Shown in pieces: positions 7,425-17,327 of a DNA stretch of 64,000 nucleotides. This stretch comes from Balneola sp. (GTDB taxonomy: Bacteria; Bacteroidota; Rhodothermia; Balneolales; Balneolaceae). The notes under the pieces are model-generated. The model was not told where the DNA came from, did not search any database, and worked only from the letters and a program-made list of their open reading frames with translations. How positions within the stretch are numbered: the first letter of the stretch is position 1; every line of letters starts with the position of its first letter. Location of the stretch: positions 39,445-103,444 of the forward strand of contig PBJO01000011.1 of the NCBI GenBank assembly GCA_002720745.1. The letters are read 5' to 3'. A program made the translations under genes and the position numbers.

Positions 7425-8903
7425 TTGGGAATTATAATAAAACAGGGTATTCGGAATGCTGCATTTACTTATTTAGGTATTGGACTTGGTCTATTGTCTA
7501 CAATCTTTCTATTCCCTCATATTTTGGGGGCTGAAAAGTATGGGTTAACCAGAAGCTTAATCGCTATTACGACAATAAGTAGTCAATTAATCACACTTGG
7601 TATCCCCAACACAATACTAAAATTCATACCTACACTAGAGAAAGATCAGGGAGTTAGAAGTCAGTTTTTTAGAAAGATTATAAGTCCCTGCATCATCTTC
7701 TTAGCTATTTATGTTACTACTTTTTTCATCTTTGAATCTCAATGGTTAAATCTATACAATAACTCACCTTTACTTGAAATTTACCTTTGGTTGGTTCTAC
7801 CCATGGTTTTTGCGAGTACAACTTTTTCTCTTTTCTCCGCATTCATAAAAGCTTCATTAGATACCGTATTTGCTACTTTTTTACAGGATGTACTGCTAAG
7901 AATACTGATTCTCATTTTATTAGTCCTCTATTTCTATGACATACTCAGCTTCACACATTTTATGCTGGGTTTTGTGGGTACATACCTAATTAATGTGCTT
8001 ATTTTGTTGGTATACAGCTTATCCCAAAAATATTATCTGCCTTCAGGAAGTGAACCTGCTGACCCTTTTAATTCAAAAGAAACCTTTACCTATAGTTTCT
8101 TCGCCTTTTTTAGTGGCTTTACCATGATATTGGTCAGCAATGTTGATTTAATAATGGTTGACATGTTTGAAGGCCTTCAAAACGCCGGTATTTACGCTTT
8201 AGCCATGTATATGGGTACAGTTATTACAGTTCCAAGAAAAAGTTTAGCTAAAATTATCCACCCCATTCTAACTAAGTCATTTAATGAAAATAACCTTGCT
8301 GAAATTAAACGACTTTATATACAATCTTCAATTAATCAATTACTATTCTCTCTAATTATTTACGTCGGTATTTTAACCAATTTAGACGATTTATATGGTT
8401 TACTACCCAATGAATTTTCCGATGGTAAGCATATCATTGCAGTTCTAGGTTTTGCTTATTTAATTGATTTAGCTACTGGTTCTAATGGACAAATAATCAT
8501 AACGTCTAAGTATTTTAAATTTGATTTTATTTCTTCATTGGTACTCATATTTGGCGCCATATTACTTAATTATTTTTTAATACCAAGGTATGGTTTAATG
8601 GGTGCAGCTATTGCTACTGCCACCTCTGTTGGTATCTATAATTTCATCAAAACCATATTCGTCTGGGTAGTTCTTCGCATTCAACCATTCAAATGGCATA
8701 CCTTGTCCATTTTAATGCTTGGACTTGTTTGTTATCTATTAGGTGTATTAATAAAGATCGATGCACACCCATTACTTTCAATCACAATTCGCTCTATTAT
8801 AATAGGAAGTACATATTTAGGACTAGCCTATACAATTCGTTTGTCAGATGAATTTAATTCAACCATTAAAAAATTAGTAACCAAATTAAATATGAAAAAT
8901 TAA
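7425..8903 (+). CDS. Wzx-type oligosaccharide flippase (MOP superfamily)
   Basis: A 492-residue integral membrane protein with about 12-14 hydrophobic segments. It begins MGIIIKQGIRNAAFTYLGIGLG, a typical N-terminus of polysaccharide-biosynthesis flippases in this phylum, and continues through RSLIAITTISSQLITLGIPNT. It would move lipid-linked oligosaccharide across the inner membrane. The start is TTG at 7425. The upstream in-frame stop (7395-7397) leaves no ATG, so TTG is the only usual start. It is divergent from the WecF-like gene and the last gene of the sugar block. By eye its DNA is more AT-rich than the following hisS, as is usual for such loci. Confidence 0.85.
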   Translation: MGIIIKQGIRNAAFTYLGIGLGLLSTIFLFPHILGAEKYGLTRSLIAITTISSQLITLGIPNTILKFIPTLEKDQGVRSQFFRKIISPCIIFLAIYVTTFFIFESQWLNLYNNSPLLEIYLWLVLPMVFASTTFSLFSAFIKASLDTVFATFLQDVLLRILILILLVLYFYDILSFTHFMLGFVGTYLINVLILLVYSLSQKYYLPSGSEPADPFNSKETFTYSFFAFFSGFTMILVSNVDLIMVDMFEGLQNAGIYALAMYMGTVITVPRKSLAKIIHPILTKSFNENNLAEIKRLYIQSSINQLLFSLIIYVGILTNLDDLYGLLPNEFSDGKHIIAVLGFAYLIDLATGSNGQIIITSKYFKFDFISSLVLIFGAILLNYFLIPRYGLMGAAIATATSVGIYNFIKTIFVWVVLRIQPFKWHTLSILMLGLVCYLLGVLIKIDAHPLLSITIRSIIIGSTYLGLAYTIRLSDEFNSTIKKLVTKLNMKN

Positions 8904-8990
8904 GCGCTTATAAAGCAGTTTTATGAAATACCTGCTATTTTCAATCCATTGTAAAAACATATTTTTAGGATATAATTAAACGCACTTTTT

Positions 8991-10268
8991 ATGGCTAAGC
9001 CTTCTTATAGTACCCCACTTGGAATGGTAGATATACTACCTGATCAAACTCCATCGTGGAGAGCACTGGAGCAAATCATCCACGAAGAAGCGGCTAAGTT
9101 TAATTTTCAGGAAATTAGGACACCAATTCTAGAACCAACAAAACTCATAAAACGAGGTATTGGACAACTCACAGATATTGTAACTAAGGAAATATTTGCC
9201 TTCCAAAAAGGTGATACTAATTATACACTTCGACCCGAGCTAACTGCTCCAGTTGTGCGCTCTTTCGTACAGCATCACCTAGATCAGCGCGGTGGCGTCC
9301 AAAAACTTTACTACATTGGCCCAATGTTTCGTGCCGAACGACCTCAAAAGGGAAGACAACGCCAGTTCCATCAATTTGGCTTAGAGGTTATTGGTAGTGC
9401 TGATTCAGTTGCAGATATTGAAACTATAGCTTTCATGATGCGTATTTACCAGCGCATTGGAATTAAAAATTTCACTCTTAAGCTTAATTCCATTGGAGAT
9501 CTTGAAAGCCGTGAAAGATATAAACAAGTACTAAGAGACGATTTAGAGCCTCATCGCTCTAAGCTAAGTGAGCTATCACAGCAAAGGTTAGAAAAAAATC
9601 CTATGCGGATTCTAGATTCCAAAGAACCTGAAGATCAAGAATACATAGCTAAAGCACCTAAAATCCAAGATTACTTAAATGAAGATTCTACTATACACTT
9701 TGAGAAGGTAAAGCATGGTTTACAAGTACTCGATATACCCTTTGAAGTGGACACTTATTTAGTGCGTGGCATGGACTACTATACGCGTACAGCATTTGAA
9801 CTTAGCAGCCCTGACCTTGGGTCCCAGGATGCACTAGCCGGAGGTGGCCGATATGACCTACTTGTAGAAGAGATTGGAGGAAAGCCCACTCCTGCTGTTG
9901 GTTTTGCGGCAGGGATGGAGCGCTTACTCATTGCATGTGAAGAATTAAACATATCTTTATCAGAGAAATCTGTACTTGATATATATATTGTGAGTTTAGG
10001 AGAAGAGGCGCGGAATTGGGCATTAAGCTTTCTACCGGAATTGAGATCCCATGGTTTATCAGCTAGCATGGACTATACAGGAAGATCCATGAAGGCTCAA
10101 ATGAAGGAAGCAAATCGAGAACATACACGTTTTACTATAATTGCAGGGGAAAATGAACTCAACAATAGAGCATTCATTCTACGTGACATGAACAAAAGTG
10201 TTGAAGTAAATTTAAGTGCTAAAGAAATAATAAGCACTGTTTTAGCCCATAAAAGCAGGCCAAAGTAG
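8991..10268 (+). CDS. hisS: Histidine-tRNA ligase
   Basis: A 425-residue class II aminoacyl-tRNA synthetase that charges tRNA-His. Motif 2 is FRAERPQKGRQRQFHQFG. The histidine-specific elements are LVRGMDYYTRTAFE (HisA) and AGGGRYDLLVEEIGG (HisB), followed by the motif 3 region GFAAGMERLL. A C-terminal anticodon-binding domain runs from about residue 328 (LDIYIVSLG) to the end. Length is normal for the family. The ATG is preceded only by a T-rich leader without a Shine-Dalgarno. It is a stand-alone housekeeping gene that follows the sugar locus. Confidence 0.97.
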   Translation: MAKPSYSTPLGMVDILPDQTPSWRALEQIIHEEAAKFNFQEIRTPILEPTKLIKRGIGQLTDIVTKEIFAFQKGDTNYTLRPELTAPVVRSFVQHHLDQRGGVQKLYYIGPMFRAERPQKGRQRQFHQFGLEVIGSADSVADIETIAFMMRIYQRIGIKNFTLKLNSIGDLESRERYKQVLRDDLEPHRSKLSELSQQRLEKNPMRILDSKEPEDQEYIAKAPKIQDYLNEDSTIHFEKVKHGLQVLDIPFEVDTYLVRGMDYYTRTAFELSSPDLGSQDALAGGGRYDLLVEEIGGKPTPAVGFAAGMERLLIACEELNISLSEKSVLDIYIVSLGEEARNWALSFLPELRSHGLSASMDYTGRSMKAQMKEANREHTRFTIIAGENELNNRAFILRDMNKSVEVNLSAKEIISTVLAHKSRPK

Positions 10269-10325
10269 TTGTTCATTTTAAAATTTCTGCATATTTATAA
10301 AGCCTTTTACTTTAGCTTCTTGGCT

Positions 10326-12416
10326 TTACTGTTCTAACCATTCTCGCAGTTCTTTAATGTCATTCGGGTATCCGAGAATTGATAACACATCTCCTTGCTG
10401 CATCTTGGTTCTCCCTTTGGGTATGATAATTTCTTTATTTCGCTCAATAATGGTAACTAGGCATTCACCCGGCAACTCCATTTCCATAATCTCTCTATCT
10501 ATCCAGAGACTTGATTGGTTATTTTTCCTTAAGCGGACATGAATAAGTCTCTCATCACTCAAAAGTACCTCTTTGAGAGATCGTTCATTCCTCGCCGAGA
10601 CCCAGCGATCTAAAAATTCTTCTGCCTCAATCAATTCAGCCATATGGCCTATGATTCTCATATGCAGCAGAGGTTGTTCTTCTGGGGTTACTAAAAAAAT
10701 GAGGGCATGAATTTTTTCTTCCCCAAATGCTGGCATAGTTAAGCCACCTTGGCATTGAATCGCAACCATTTCCGGCATGCGTAGACCTTCAAGTTGGACA
10801 TATTTGAAATAAACCCCTTGTTTCAATCTTATGGCTTGTATCGCCATATCCGTGAGTGCCGAAGCCCAACCCATTTCTAAATTATTCTCTTTTTGAAGTC
10901 GATGCTCTAAACTCTGTACCGCTTTATTCGATAATACATCTAGATTTCGATCCTTGGACTGAGCTCTTATGATCTCAGAGCGAGCAATAACCTCTTGATA
11001 GGTCATTGAGCTGTCCATGTTTTTTTCATTGATTATCGTCATTAATTCATGCTCCAATGCCTCATTGCGCATTTGACCTAATCGAGCATGAACGTGATAG
11101 ATAGCTCCTTGTCTCTTAACTTTACCTTGGGCATAATAAAAATACCAAGCAATACAGATAATAATTAAAGTTCCCGTCAAACCGACAGCTAGGAAGCCCA
11201 TTTGCGCTATCAGCAACAAAGAAATTACCATGCCAAGTACTTGTACCCACGGATACAACGGTGAACTAAATCCTGGTTTATAGGCTTCTATTTTACTCTC
11301 TCGCATCACTACCACTGCAAGATTAAGTAGAAAAAATAGAAGCAATTGGAACGCACTTGCTAACTTAGCTACTCCTTCTACATCGAAGAGCAAAAGAACC
11401 AATATCATTATAAAAGTAGTACTGATTACAGAAATATGAGGTGTTTCAAAACGACCAATCTTACCAAAAATGGTTGGCATAAGACCATCTCTACTCATGG
11501 CCAAAGGATATCTCGAGGCCGACATAATACCGGCATTACCGGTCGATGCAAACGCCGCAATGGCTGCCACAACAATCAATAGAATACCAATTGATTGAGG
11601 TATCCAAGTAACAACTACTTGTCCCGCATCCGTTACAGGTGTCAAACTTGAAAATAATGTTGATGCGGGTAGGACTTTAACCATGATAAAAACACCTAAT
11701 ACATAGACTAAGCTAGCTGTCAATAATGATAAGCTCATCCCTAGAGGAATTGCTTTATCTGGATTCTGGACTTCTTCAGATATACTTGCAACTTTTGTCA
11801 ACCCAGCATAAGAAACAAAAACTAAACCCACAGTCGAAGCAAAACCACCAAATCCATTAGTTAAAAAATTATCCTTTTGCATTTCTGGTAATAAAGAATT
11901 ACCGGTTAAATATTCAACCCCTTCTAATAGGAAATAACCCATAATTAAGACTAAAGCCGATACTAGGAGTCGTTGTAAAAAAGCTGTTTCCTTTGCACCA
12001 AATACGTTTAACAACCCAAAAATGACAGTCAGAACAAGTGCGAGTGGAGTAGGGGGAATATCAATATATAGACTCAGATAGGCGCCCATTCCAATTAAAG
12101 CAAATGCACTTTTAAAGATAAGAGCTATCCATGAGCCTAAGCCACCAATTGTGCCCACTAATGGACCCAGACTACGATCTAAAAAATAATAAGCTCCGCC
12201 CGCTCTTGGCATAGCGGTCGAGAGTTCTGCTACAGTAAGCATTGAAGGCAATATTAAGAAACCAGCGACTAAATAACTCAAATACACACTATTACCCGTT
12301 TCCATTGCTGCTATTCCTGGTAATAAAAAGAATCCAGAACTAAACATAGCACCCGTACTAACAGCATACACATCAAATAAGGTCAATTTTTTTGAAAGTC
12401 GCTCTTTCATAGCCAT
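10326..12416 (-). CDS. APC-family permease with EIIA-like and TrkA-C-like cytosolic domains
   Basis: The first ~430 residues are an APC (amino acid/polyamine/organocation) transporter with about 12 membrane segments, including GAMFSSGFFLLPGIAA and PRAGGAYYFLDRSLGP. A long soluble tail follows. Residues ~500-610 resemble a PTS EIIA type-2 fold (HALIFLVTPEEQPLLHMRIIGHMAEL...) but lack the usual I-P-H phosphorylation site. Residues ~620-700 resemble a TrkA-C/RCK-C ligand domain ending in QGDVLSILGYPNDIKELREW. A GTG at 12449 is in frame, but ATG at 12416 has AAAGGA upstream and leads directly into MAMKERLSKKLTLFD, so I chose it (about 696 residues). The tail probably senses a ligand or partner. 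The substrate is unknown. Confidence 0.8.
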   Translation of the reverse strand: MAMKERLSKKLTLFDVYAVSTGAMFSSGFFLLPGIAAMETGNSVYLSYLVAGFLILPSMLTVAELSTAMPRAGGAYYFLDRSLGPLVGTIGGLGSWIALIFKSAFALIGMGAYLSLYIDIPPTPLALVLTVIFGLLNVFGAKETAFLQRLLVSALVLIMGYFLLEGVEYLTGNSLLPEMQKDNFLTNGFGGFASTVGLVFVSYAGLTKVASISEEVQNPDKAIPLGMSLSLLTASLVYVLGVFIMVKVLPASTLFSSLTPVTDAGQVVVTWIPQSIGILLIVVAAIAAFASTGNAGIMSASRYPLAMSRDGLMPTIFGKIGRFETPHISVISTTFIMILVLLLFDVEGVAKLASAFQLLLFFLLNLAVVVMRESKIEAYKPGFSSPLYPWVQVLGMVISLLLIAQMGFLAVGLTGTLIIICIAWYFYYAQGKVKRQGAIYHVHARLGQMRNEALEHELMTIINEKNMDSSMTYQEVIARSEIIRAQSKDRNLDVLSNKAVQSLEHRLQKENNLEMGWASALTDMAIQAIRLKQGVYFKYVQLEGLRMPEMVAIQCQGGLTMPAFGEEKIHALIFLVTPEEQPLLHMRIIGHMAELIEAEEFLDRWVSARNERSLKEVLLSDERLIHVRLRKNNQSSLWIDREIMEMELPGECLVTIIERNKEIIIPKGRTKMQQGDVLSILGYPNDIKELREWLEQ

Positions 12417-12886
12417 AGTGTATCCTTTAGTTAATATAACAACTCTCACCTCGAAAAATTATCGGTCAGAAAATGATGGTTGAGTTATCTAATATATTCA
12501 TCGTAATGGTTTGGTAATATAGAATAAAAAATTATTCAACAACTAGCGTCCAATAATAATTTATCTATCAACGCTACAGTACAGAGTTAAATTTAGTTTT
12601 CTTAGAATATTTGCAGTTGTATAGGCAATCTGTTTAAATAATTATGCCTTAGATATTAGGCTAGCAATCGTATTGAATGCTTCCTTTTCTAAAACAAAAT
12701 TTCATCATGATAATAAGGCTTAATCTATATCTTTTCCTCTATATGTGTATATTTCTTGAGTAGGTTAAAAGAGTTCCTACTTAAGAATTTATGTGTCATT
12801 GTTTGTGTTAGATTTACATAATCATTGCATTTAAAAATCCACTTGTACTTATGGTACTCTAATTTATTCATTATATAGCATACTTT
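12417..12886. other. 470-bp divergent intergenic region
   Basis: A strongly AT-rich gap between the divergent APC permease and lysA. It must hold both promoters, but I could not identify a convincing conserved promoter, riboswitch or operator. A lysine riboswitch was considered for lysA and no recognisable core was found. No open frame of useful length is seen on either strand. Confidence 0.5.
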
Positions 12887-14065
12887 ATGCCACTTCCTGT
12901 CTCAAAATCTCATCTAATCGGTCATTCAACACCTTGCTATTATTATGATCTCTCCTTATTGGATGCCACACTGAAAGAGGTTCATAAGCATGGACTAGAT
13001 AAAGGCTATCATGTCCATTATGCATTAAAAGCAAATCATGAGCCATACATACTAAAAAAAATACAGGAGGCAGGTTTAGGTGCAGACTGCGTTAGTGGTG
13101 GAGAGATTCAGCAGGCCTTAGATAATGGTTTTAGGGCCGATCAAATTGCATTTGCAGGCGTTGGCAAATCAGATCAAGAAATCACCTTAGGCTTAGAGAG
13201 TGATATTTTTTGTTTTAATGTTGAGTCCCTTCAAGAATTATCTGTAATCAATGAGATAGCGAAAAAAAGACAAACTAAAGCCCCTGTAGCACTTCGATTA
13301 AATCCAAATATTGCTGTTAAAACCCATACATACATGACTACAGGATTAAATGATAATAAATTTGGCATTAGTGACGAGGAACTACACTTGGTAATAGAGG
13401 CGCTACCAAATCTATTTTATATCGAATTTTTGGGAATACATTTTCATATAGGATCACAAATCAATCACCTTGAACCTTTTATTGAATTGGCGAAAAAGGC
13501 AAACAGATATATAGAACAAATAGAAACTGCAGGTTTCACCGTCAAGATATTGAATATGGGTGGCGGTTACGGGGTGAACTATAAGGAACCCGACAATGAA
13601 CCAATACCAAATTTTAAAGCTTTTTTTAATGTATTTGACACATATCTAAATCGACGAAGCGACCAAGAAATCCATTTTGAATTAGGTCGGTCTATTATTG
13701 CTCAAGCGGGTAGTCTGCTTTCGAGAGTATTGTTTATAAAAGAACGGAGTAAAAAAACTTTTGCTATCATAGACGCAGGTATGACTGAACTCATACGGCC
13801 AGCGCTATATCAAGCCACTCATCAAATAGATCGAATAAATTCCGCCAAAATCATAAGTAATACACTAAAAAAATACGACATTGTAGGCCCAATTTGTGAA
13901 AGCTCTGACTCATTTGCCCAGAATTATTCACTACCTGTCTTACAACGCGGCGATTTACTAGCCATTAGAAGTGCTGGAGCCTATGGACAAGTAATGAAAA
14001 GCCAATACAACTTACGACCGGATTTTCCGGTGATTTACTCCGATGAACTCGGCAATCAAACATAG
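12887..14065 (+). CDS. lysA: Diaminopimelate decarboxylase
   Basis: A 392-residue fold-III PLP enzyme that makes L-lysine from meso-diaminopimelate. The PLP lysine is in HYALKANHEP. Further signatures are GADCVSGGEI, GIHFHIGSQI, the phosphate-binding NMGGGYGVNY, CESSDSFAQ and the closing GDLLAIRSAGAYG. The D-type substrate pattern fits DAP rather than ornithine or carboxynorspermidine decarboxylase, and the length is normal. The ATG follows a 470-bp gap. An aspartate-kinase-like gene begins 36 bp after the stop, so the two probably form one lysine-related unit. Confidence 0.93.
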   Translation: MPLPVSKSHLIGHSTPCYYYDLSLLDATLKEVHKHGLDKGYHVHYALKANHEPYILKKIQEAGLGADCVSGGEIQQALDNGFRADQIAFAGVGKSDQEITLGLESDIFCFNVESLQELSVINEIAKKRQTKAPVALRLNPNIAVKTHTYMTTGLNDNKFGISDEELHLVIEALPNLFYIEFLGIHFHIGSQINHLEPFIELAKKANRYIEQIETAGFTVKILNMGGGYGVNYKEPDNEPIPNFKAFFNVFDTYLNRRSDQEIHFELGRSIIAQAGSLLSRVLFIKERSKKTFAIIDAGMTELIRPALYQATHQIDRINSAKIISNTLKKYDIVGPICESSDSFAQNYSLPVLQRGDLLAIRSAGAYGQVMKSQYNLRPDFPVIYSDELGNQT

Positions 14066-14101
14066 AATGTATACTATTACCATTCAAACCAATAAAATTA
14101 T

Positions 14102-14809
14102 ATGAAAGACATTCACGTATTGAGTTTTGAAGGACATAATATCAGTGATGTTTCCCATCTGGTAAATGCAGTCAATTATGTTCAAAAATACGATCGTGCT
14201 ATAGTAGTGATTAATGCCTTCGATCAGACCCGTAATAAACTATTAGCCATTACAGATACCGCTGTTTCAGGTAATTTAGACGCAGCTCATGCTCTATCTG
14301 ATGAAATCTACGATTTATACTATGATCTTATTCAAAAGGCCCTAGAAAGCCACCCGAATCCTAAAAATACTCTTATTCTAGAAACAACAGACAAAAAGTT
14401 AGAAGAATACACTTTTCGGCTAAAAAAACTTTTAGGCTATGCTGATAAAATGCGCTCTAATCAAGATCGTTGGGTGGATTCTATAGTTCCTATTGGAGAC
14501 CAAATGGCTGCTTACGTACTGAGTCAAACGGCACTTTCTTGGGGATTACTTACGCAATATGTAGAAGCTACCAAGCTTATAAAAACGGATAATGAATACG
14601 GCCAAGCCAACCCCAATACGATGAGTATATATCAGCACTGTAGCTCACTTGAGACCCTCATAGAAAATGGTTTCACACCCATCATTGGTGGTGGTTACGG
14701 CATTAGTATGGAAAAATCGATGTCACTATTAGGCCCAGATGGCTTAGATATTACAGCTCGGCTTATAACGGGGGCACTTGAGGCAAAATCCATTGAATTT
14801 ATTTCTTAG
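14102..14809 (+). CDS. Truncated, degenerate aspartate-kinase-like protein
   Basis: A 235-residue protein that aligns by eye with the N-terminal part of aspartate kinase. AIVVINAFDQTRNKLLAI matches the VSA-G-VTN-L region. DSIVPIGDQMAAYVLSQTA matches the D-ILS-GE-LS helix. ATKLIKTDNEYGQANPN matches the D-AR-FI-TD--FG-A stretch. LGPDGLDITARLITGALEA matches the GRGGSD-TA helix. It stops where W-TDVDG would follow, so the rest of the catalytic domain and both ACT domains are missing. The N-terminal KFGGTSV is replaced by SFEGHNI and GRGGSD by GPDGLD, so normal catalysis is doubtful. It lies between lysA and the ABC-F gene (5 bp). It may be a regulator or a remnant, and I do not assign an activity. 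Confidence 0.65.
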   Translation: MKDIHVLSFEGHNISDVSHLVNAVNYVQKYDRAIVVINAFDQTRNKLLAITDTAVSGNLDAAHALSDEIYDLYYDLIQKALESHPNPKNTLILETTDKKLEEYTFRLKKLLGYADKMRSNQDRWVDSIVPIGDQMAAYVLSQTALSWGLLTQYVEATKLIKTDNEYGQANPNTMSIYQHCSSLETLIENGFTPIIGGGYGISMEKSMSLLGPDGLDITARLITGALEAKSIEFIS

Positions 14810-14814
14810 CAACT

Positions 14815-16791
14815 ATGCTACAATGTGCTAATATTAGCCTATCACTGGGTAATCAAGCCGTACTCGACGACATATCGATAATTATTAATCCAGCCGATCG
14901 TATAGGATTAGTTGGACCTAATGGAGCGGGTAAATCTACCTTACTTAAGGTGATTATGGGGCTTCAGGAAGTGGACAAAGGATCGGTAAGTACAGGTAAA
15001 ACTGAAAGTTTAGGTTATCTGCCGCAAGATGGGGTAGAACCTAATTTCTCCCTAAATGTTGTAGATGAAGTAGAGAGTATATTCCAGCCTATTTTTGATC
15101 TAGAAAAAAATGTTCAGCATATCCAGAATAAACTGGGTGATATAGACCCTCACTCGGCTAGCTACAATGACTATCTAGACCAACTTGGTTCACTTCAAAC
15201 TGAATTAGAACAATCTGGCATTTATAGCATACGCTCTAAAGTGGAAAAAGTACTAACCGGTCTTGGTTTTAACTCCAAAGATTTTAGCCGAACTACAAGT
15301 GAATTCAGTGGTGGTTGGCTTATGCGCATGGCCTTAGCTAAGCTTCTGCTACAAGACCCAACCTATCTATTGCTAGATGAGCCTACCAATCACTTAGATA
15401 TTGAGTCGCTACAGTGGTTAGAACAATTTTTAGCACAATATGAGGGAGCTGTTATCGTCGTTTCACATGATCAATACTTTTTAGATAGCCTAACCAACCG
15501 AACACTCGCTATACGTCAAGGTAAACTCCAGGATTATGCAGGTAATTATAGCTTTTACGAACGTAAGTGGGACGAAGAGCGAGAATTACTTATAAACACA
15601 AAGCGTAATCAAGAAAAACAAATAAAGGATACTCAGGAATTCATTGACAGGTTCCGCTATAAAGCTACCAAGGCAAGACAAGTGCAGAGTCGTGTCAAAC
15701 AACTTCAAAAATTAAAGCATATTGAGGTCGAATCCGAACTTGATAGCGTATCTTTTAGCTTTCCAACCCCAGAACGAACTGGTCAGATTGTCGTTAAATT
15801 AGACCAAGTGGTCAAGCGGTATAAAGACCTAACGGTATTCGATGGTATAGATTTAGAAATAGAACGAGAGGATAAAATAGCTATAGTCGGACCAAATGGC
15901 GCAGGTAAATCCACTTTAATCCGAATTATGAGTGGACTGGAACCCATACAAAGTGGAATCCAAATATTAGGTCATAAAGTACAACATGCCTATTTTGCCC
16001 AGCATCAGGCGGATGAACTAGATGAAACAGAAGATCCGCTTGGTATCATGATGAGAGCTGGATCTGGCGAAAAGGAGAGTCGTTTACGATCTATATTGGG
16101 TAGTTTTCTTTTCACTGGTGACGATGTATTCAAAAAAGTTAAAGTACTATCAGGCGGAGAAAAGTCGCGCTTAGCTCTAGCAAAAATGCTTCTATCACCA
16201 GCTAACTTTCTCATTTTTGATGAACCAACAAATCATTTAGACATAAGTAGTAAAGCGGTCCTACAACAAGCTCTGCAACAATACGAGGGTACCTGCATGA
16301 TTGTTTCTCATGATAGATCATTCTTAGACCCGATCGTTAACAAGGTTTTGGAAATTCGGCCTGGATCGATTCGGCTTTTTCTTGGCAATGTCAGCTATTA
16401 TTTAGACAAAAAGAAAGAGGAAGCCGAACTCATATCATCGGCTCACGAGCGTAACGAAGAAAGTACAAAAAGGGATCCTTCAGGTACAGATAACCTTTCT
16501 AAAAAAGAAAAAAAACGGCAAGAGGCAGAAAGAAGAAATGCTTTAAGCAAACGTTTGAGACCTCTAAAGAAAAAAATTAATCAATTAGAGGCGGCAATAG
16601 AGGACACTGAAAATAGCTTGTCATCTTTAGAGGCTACCATGGCCGAAGTCGATTTTTATGAAGATCCAATTCAAGTAAAAGAAACTAGTATCGAGTATGA
16701 AAAAATCAAAAAAGAACTAACCAAACTCATGTTTCAATGGGAGGAGTACCAAGAACGATATGAGCAAATAGAAGCGGAGTTTGAATCGTGA
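14815..16791 (+). CDS. ABC-F family ATPase (Uup/EttA type)
   Basis: A 658-residue soluble protein with two ABC cassettes and no membrane segments. Both Walker A motifs read GPNGAGKST. The signature motifs are FSGGWLMRMALAK and LSGGEKSRLALAK. The Walker B/D-loop motifs are LLLDEPTNHLD and FDEPTNHLD. A charged linker with TKARQVQSRVKQLQKLK joins the cassettes, and a basic coiled-coil tail (about residues 540-655) fits Uup-like members, which bind nucleic acid or ribosomes. ABC-F proteins act on ribosomes rather than in transport. The start lies 5 bp after the aspartate-kinase-like gene. Confidence 0.9.
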   Translation: MLQCANISLSLGNQAVLDDISIIINPADRIGLVGPNGAGKSTLLKVIMGLQEVDKGSVSTGKTESLGYLPQDGVEPNFSLNVVDEVESIFQPIFDLEKNVQHIQNKLGDIDPHSASYNDYLDQLGSLQTELEQSGIYSIRSKVEKVLTGLGFNSKDFSRTTSEFSGGWLMRMALAKLLLQDPTYLLLDEPTNHLDIESLQWLEQFLAQYEGAVIVVSHDQYFLDSLTNRTLAIRQGKLQDYAGNYSFYERKWDEERELLINTKRNQEKQIKDTQEFIDRFRYKATKARQVQSRVKQLQKLKHIEVESELDSVSFSFPTPERTGQIVVKLDQVVKRYKDLTVFDGIDLEIEREDKIAIVGPNGAGKSTLIRIMSGLEPIQSGIQILGHKVQHAYFAQHQADELDETEDPLGIMMRAGSGEKESRLRSILGSFLFTGDDVFKKVKVLSGGEKSRLALAKMLLSPANFLIFDEPTNHLDISSKAVLQQALQQYEGTCMIVSHDRSFLDPIVNKVLEIRPGSIRLFLGNVSYYLDKKKEEAELISSAHERNEESTKRDPSGTDNLSKKEKKRQEAERRNALSKRLRPLKKKINQLEAAIEDTENSLSSLEATMAEVDFYEDPIQVKETSIEYEKIKKELTKLMFQWEEYQERYEQIEAEFES

Positions 16792-16840
16792 TCTTAACTA
16801 ATTTTACACTTACTTGTAAAGAGATGGCAACCAAGCCAAT

Positions 16841-17272
16841 TTAGTTAGCAAATATTTGGCGTTTATCGGCAAAAGCTTTGAACTCCAATGCATTTCCACT
16901 CGGATCTAAAAAGAACATAGTCGCCTGCTCACCTGCTTCACCTTTGAAGCGAATATAGGGCTCAATGATAAAACTAAGTTCGGCATTTTTGAGTCGTTCG
17001 GCCAATGCTTCCCACTCATCCATACTCAAAATTACTCCAAAGTGGCGAACAGGTACACCATGCCCATCTACTGCATTCATGGATGATTCTTTTGTCTCAT
17101 CGGGACTTAGATGAGCCACGACTTGATGACCCCACATATTGAAATCTATCCAGTGATCAGAACTTCTCCCTGTACTACAGCCCAAGATTTGAGTGTAAAA
17201 TTGATATGTTTCTGCTAAGTCTTTAACCGGAAAAGCTAGATGAAAAGGAGTAAAATCGCTGTTTTCTTTCAT
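16841..17272 (-). CDS. VOC family (glyoxalase/dioxygenase-like) protein
   Basis: A 143-residue vicinal-oxygen-chelate protein with the paired beta-alpha-beta-beta-beta modules of glyoxalases and extradiol dioxygenases. Visible elements are [40 protein letters not shown] and [16 protein letters not shown]. The final E of the D-P-x-G-N-x-L-E pattern is a usual metal ligand. Cytosolic, probably a small metalloenzyme, with unknown substrate. It is convergent with the ABC-F gene and lies 56 bp downstream of nothing obvious in function except the adjacent rnhA, which is also on the minus strand after it. Confidence 0.85.
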   Translation of the reverse strand: MKENSDFTPFHLAFPVKDLAETYQFYTQILGCSTGRSSDHWIDFNMWGHQVVAHLSPDETKESSMNAVDGHGVPVRHFGVILSMDEWEALAERLKNAELSFIIEPYIRFKGEAGEQATMFFLDPSGNALEFKAFADKRQIFAN

Positions 17273-17327
17273 GTAGATTTGACTTTAAGATTTGTACTAT
17301 TAAAAGTGTAGCCAAACTAAAAAAAAA

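Noticed and set aside
12450..12886. A lysine riboswitch upstream of lysA
   Set aside because: No recognisable conserved core or terminator stem was found in this AT-rich gap.
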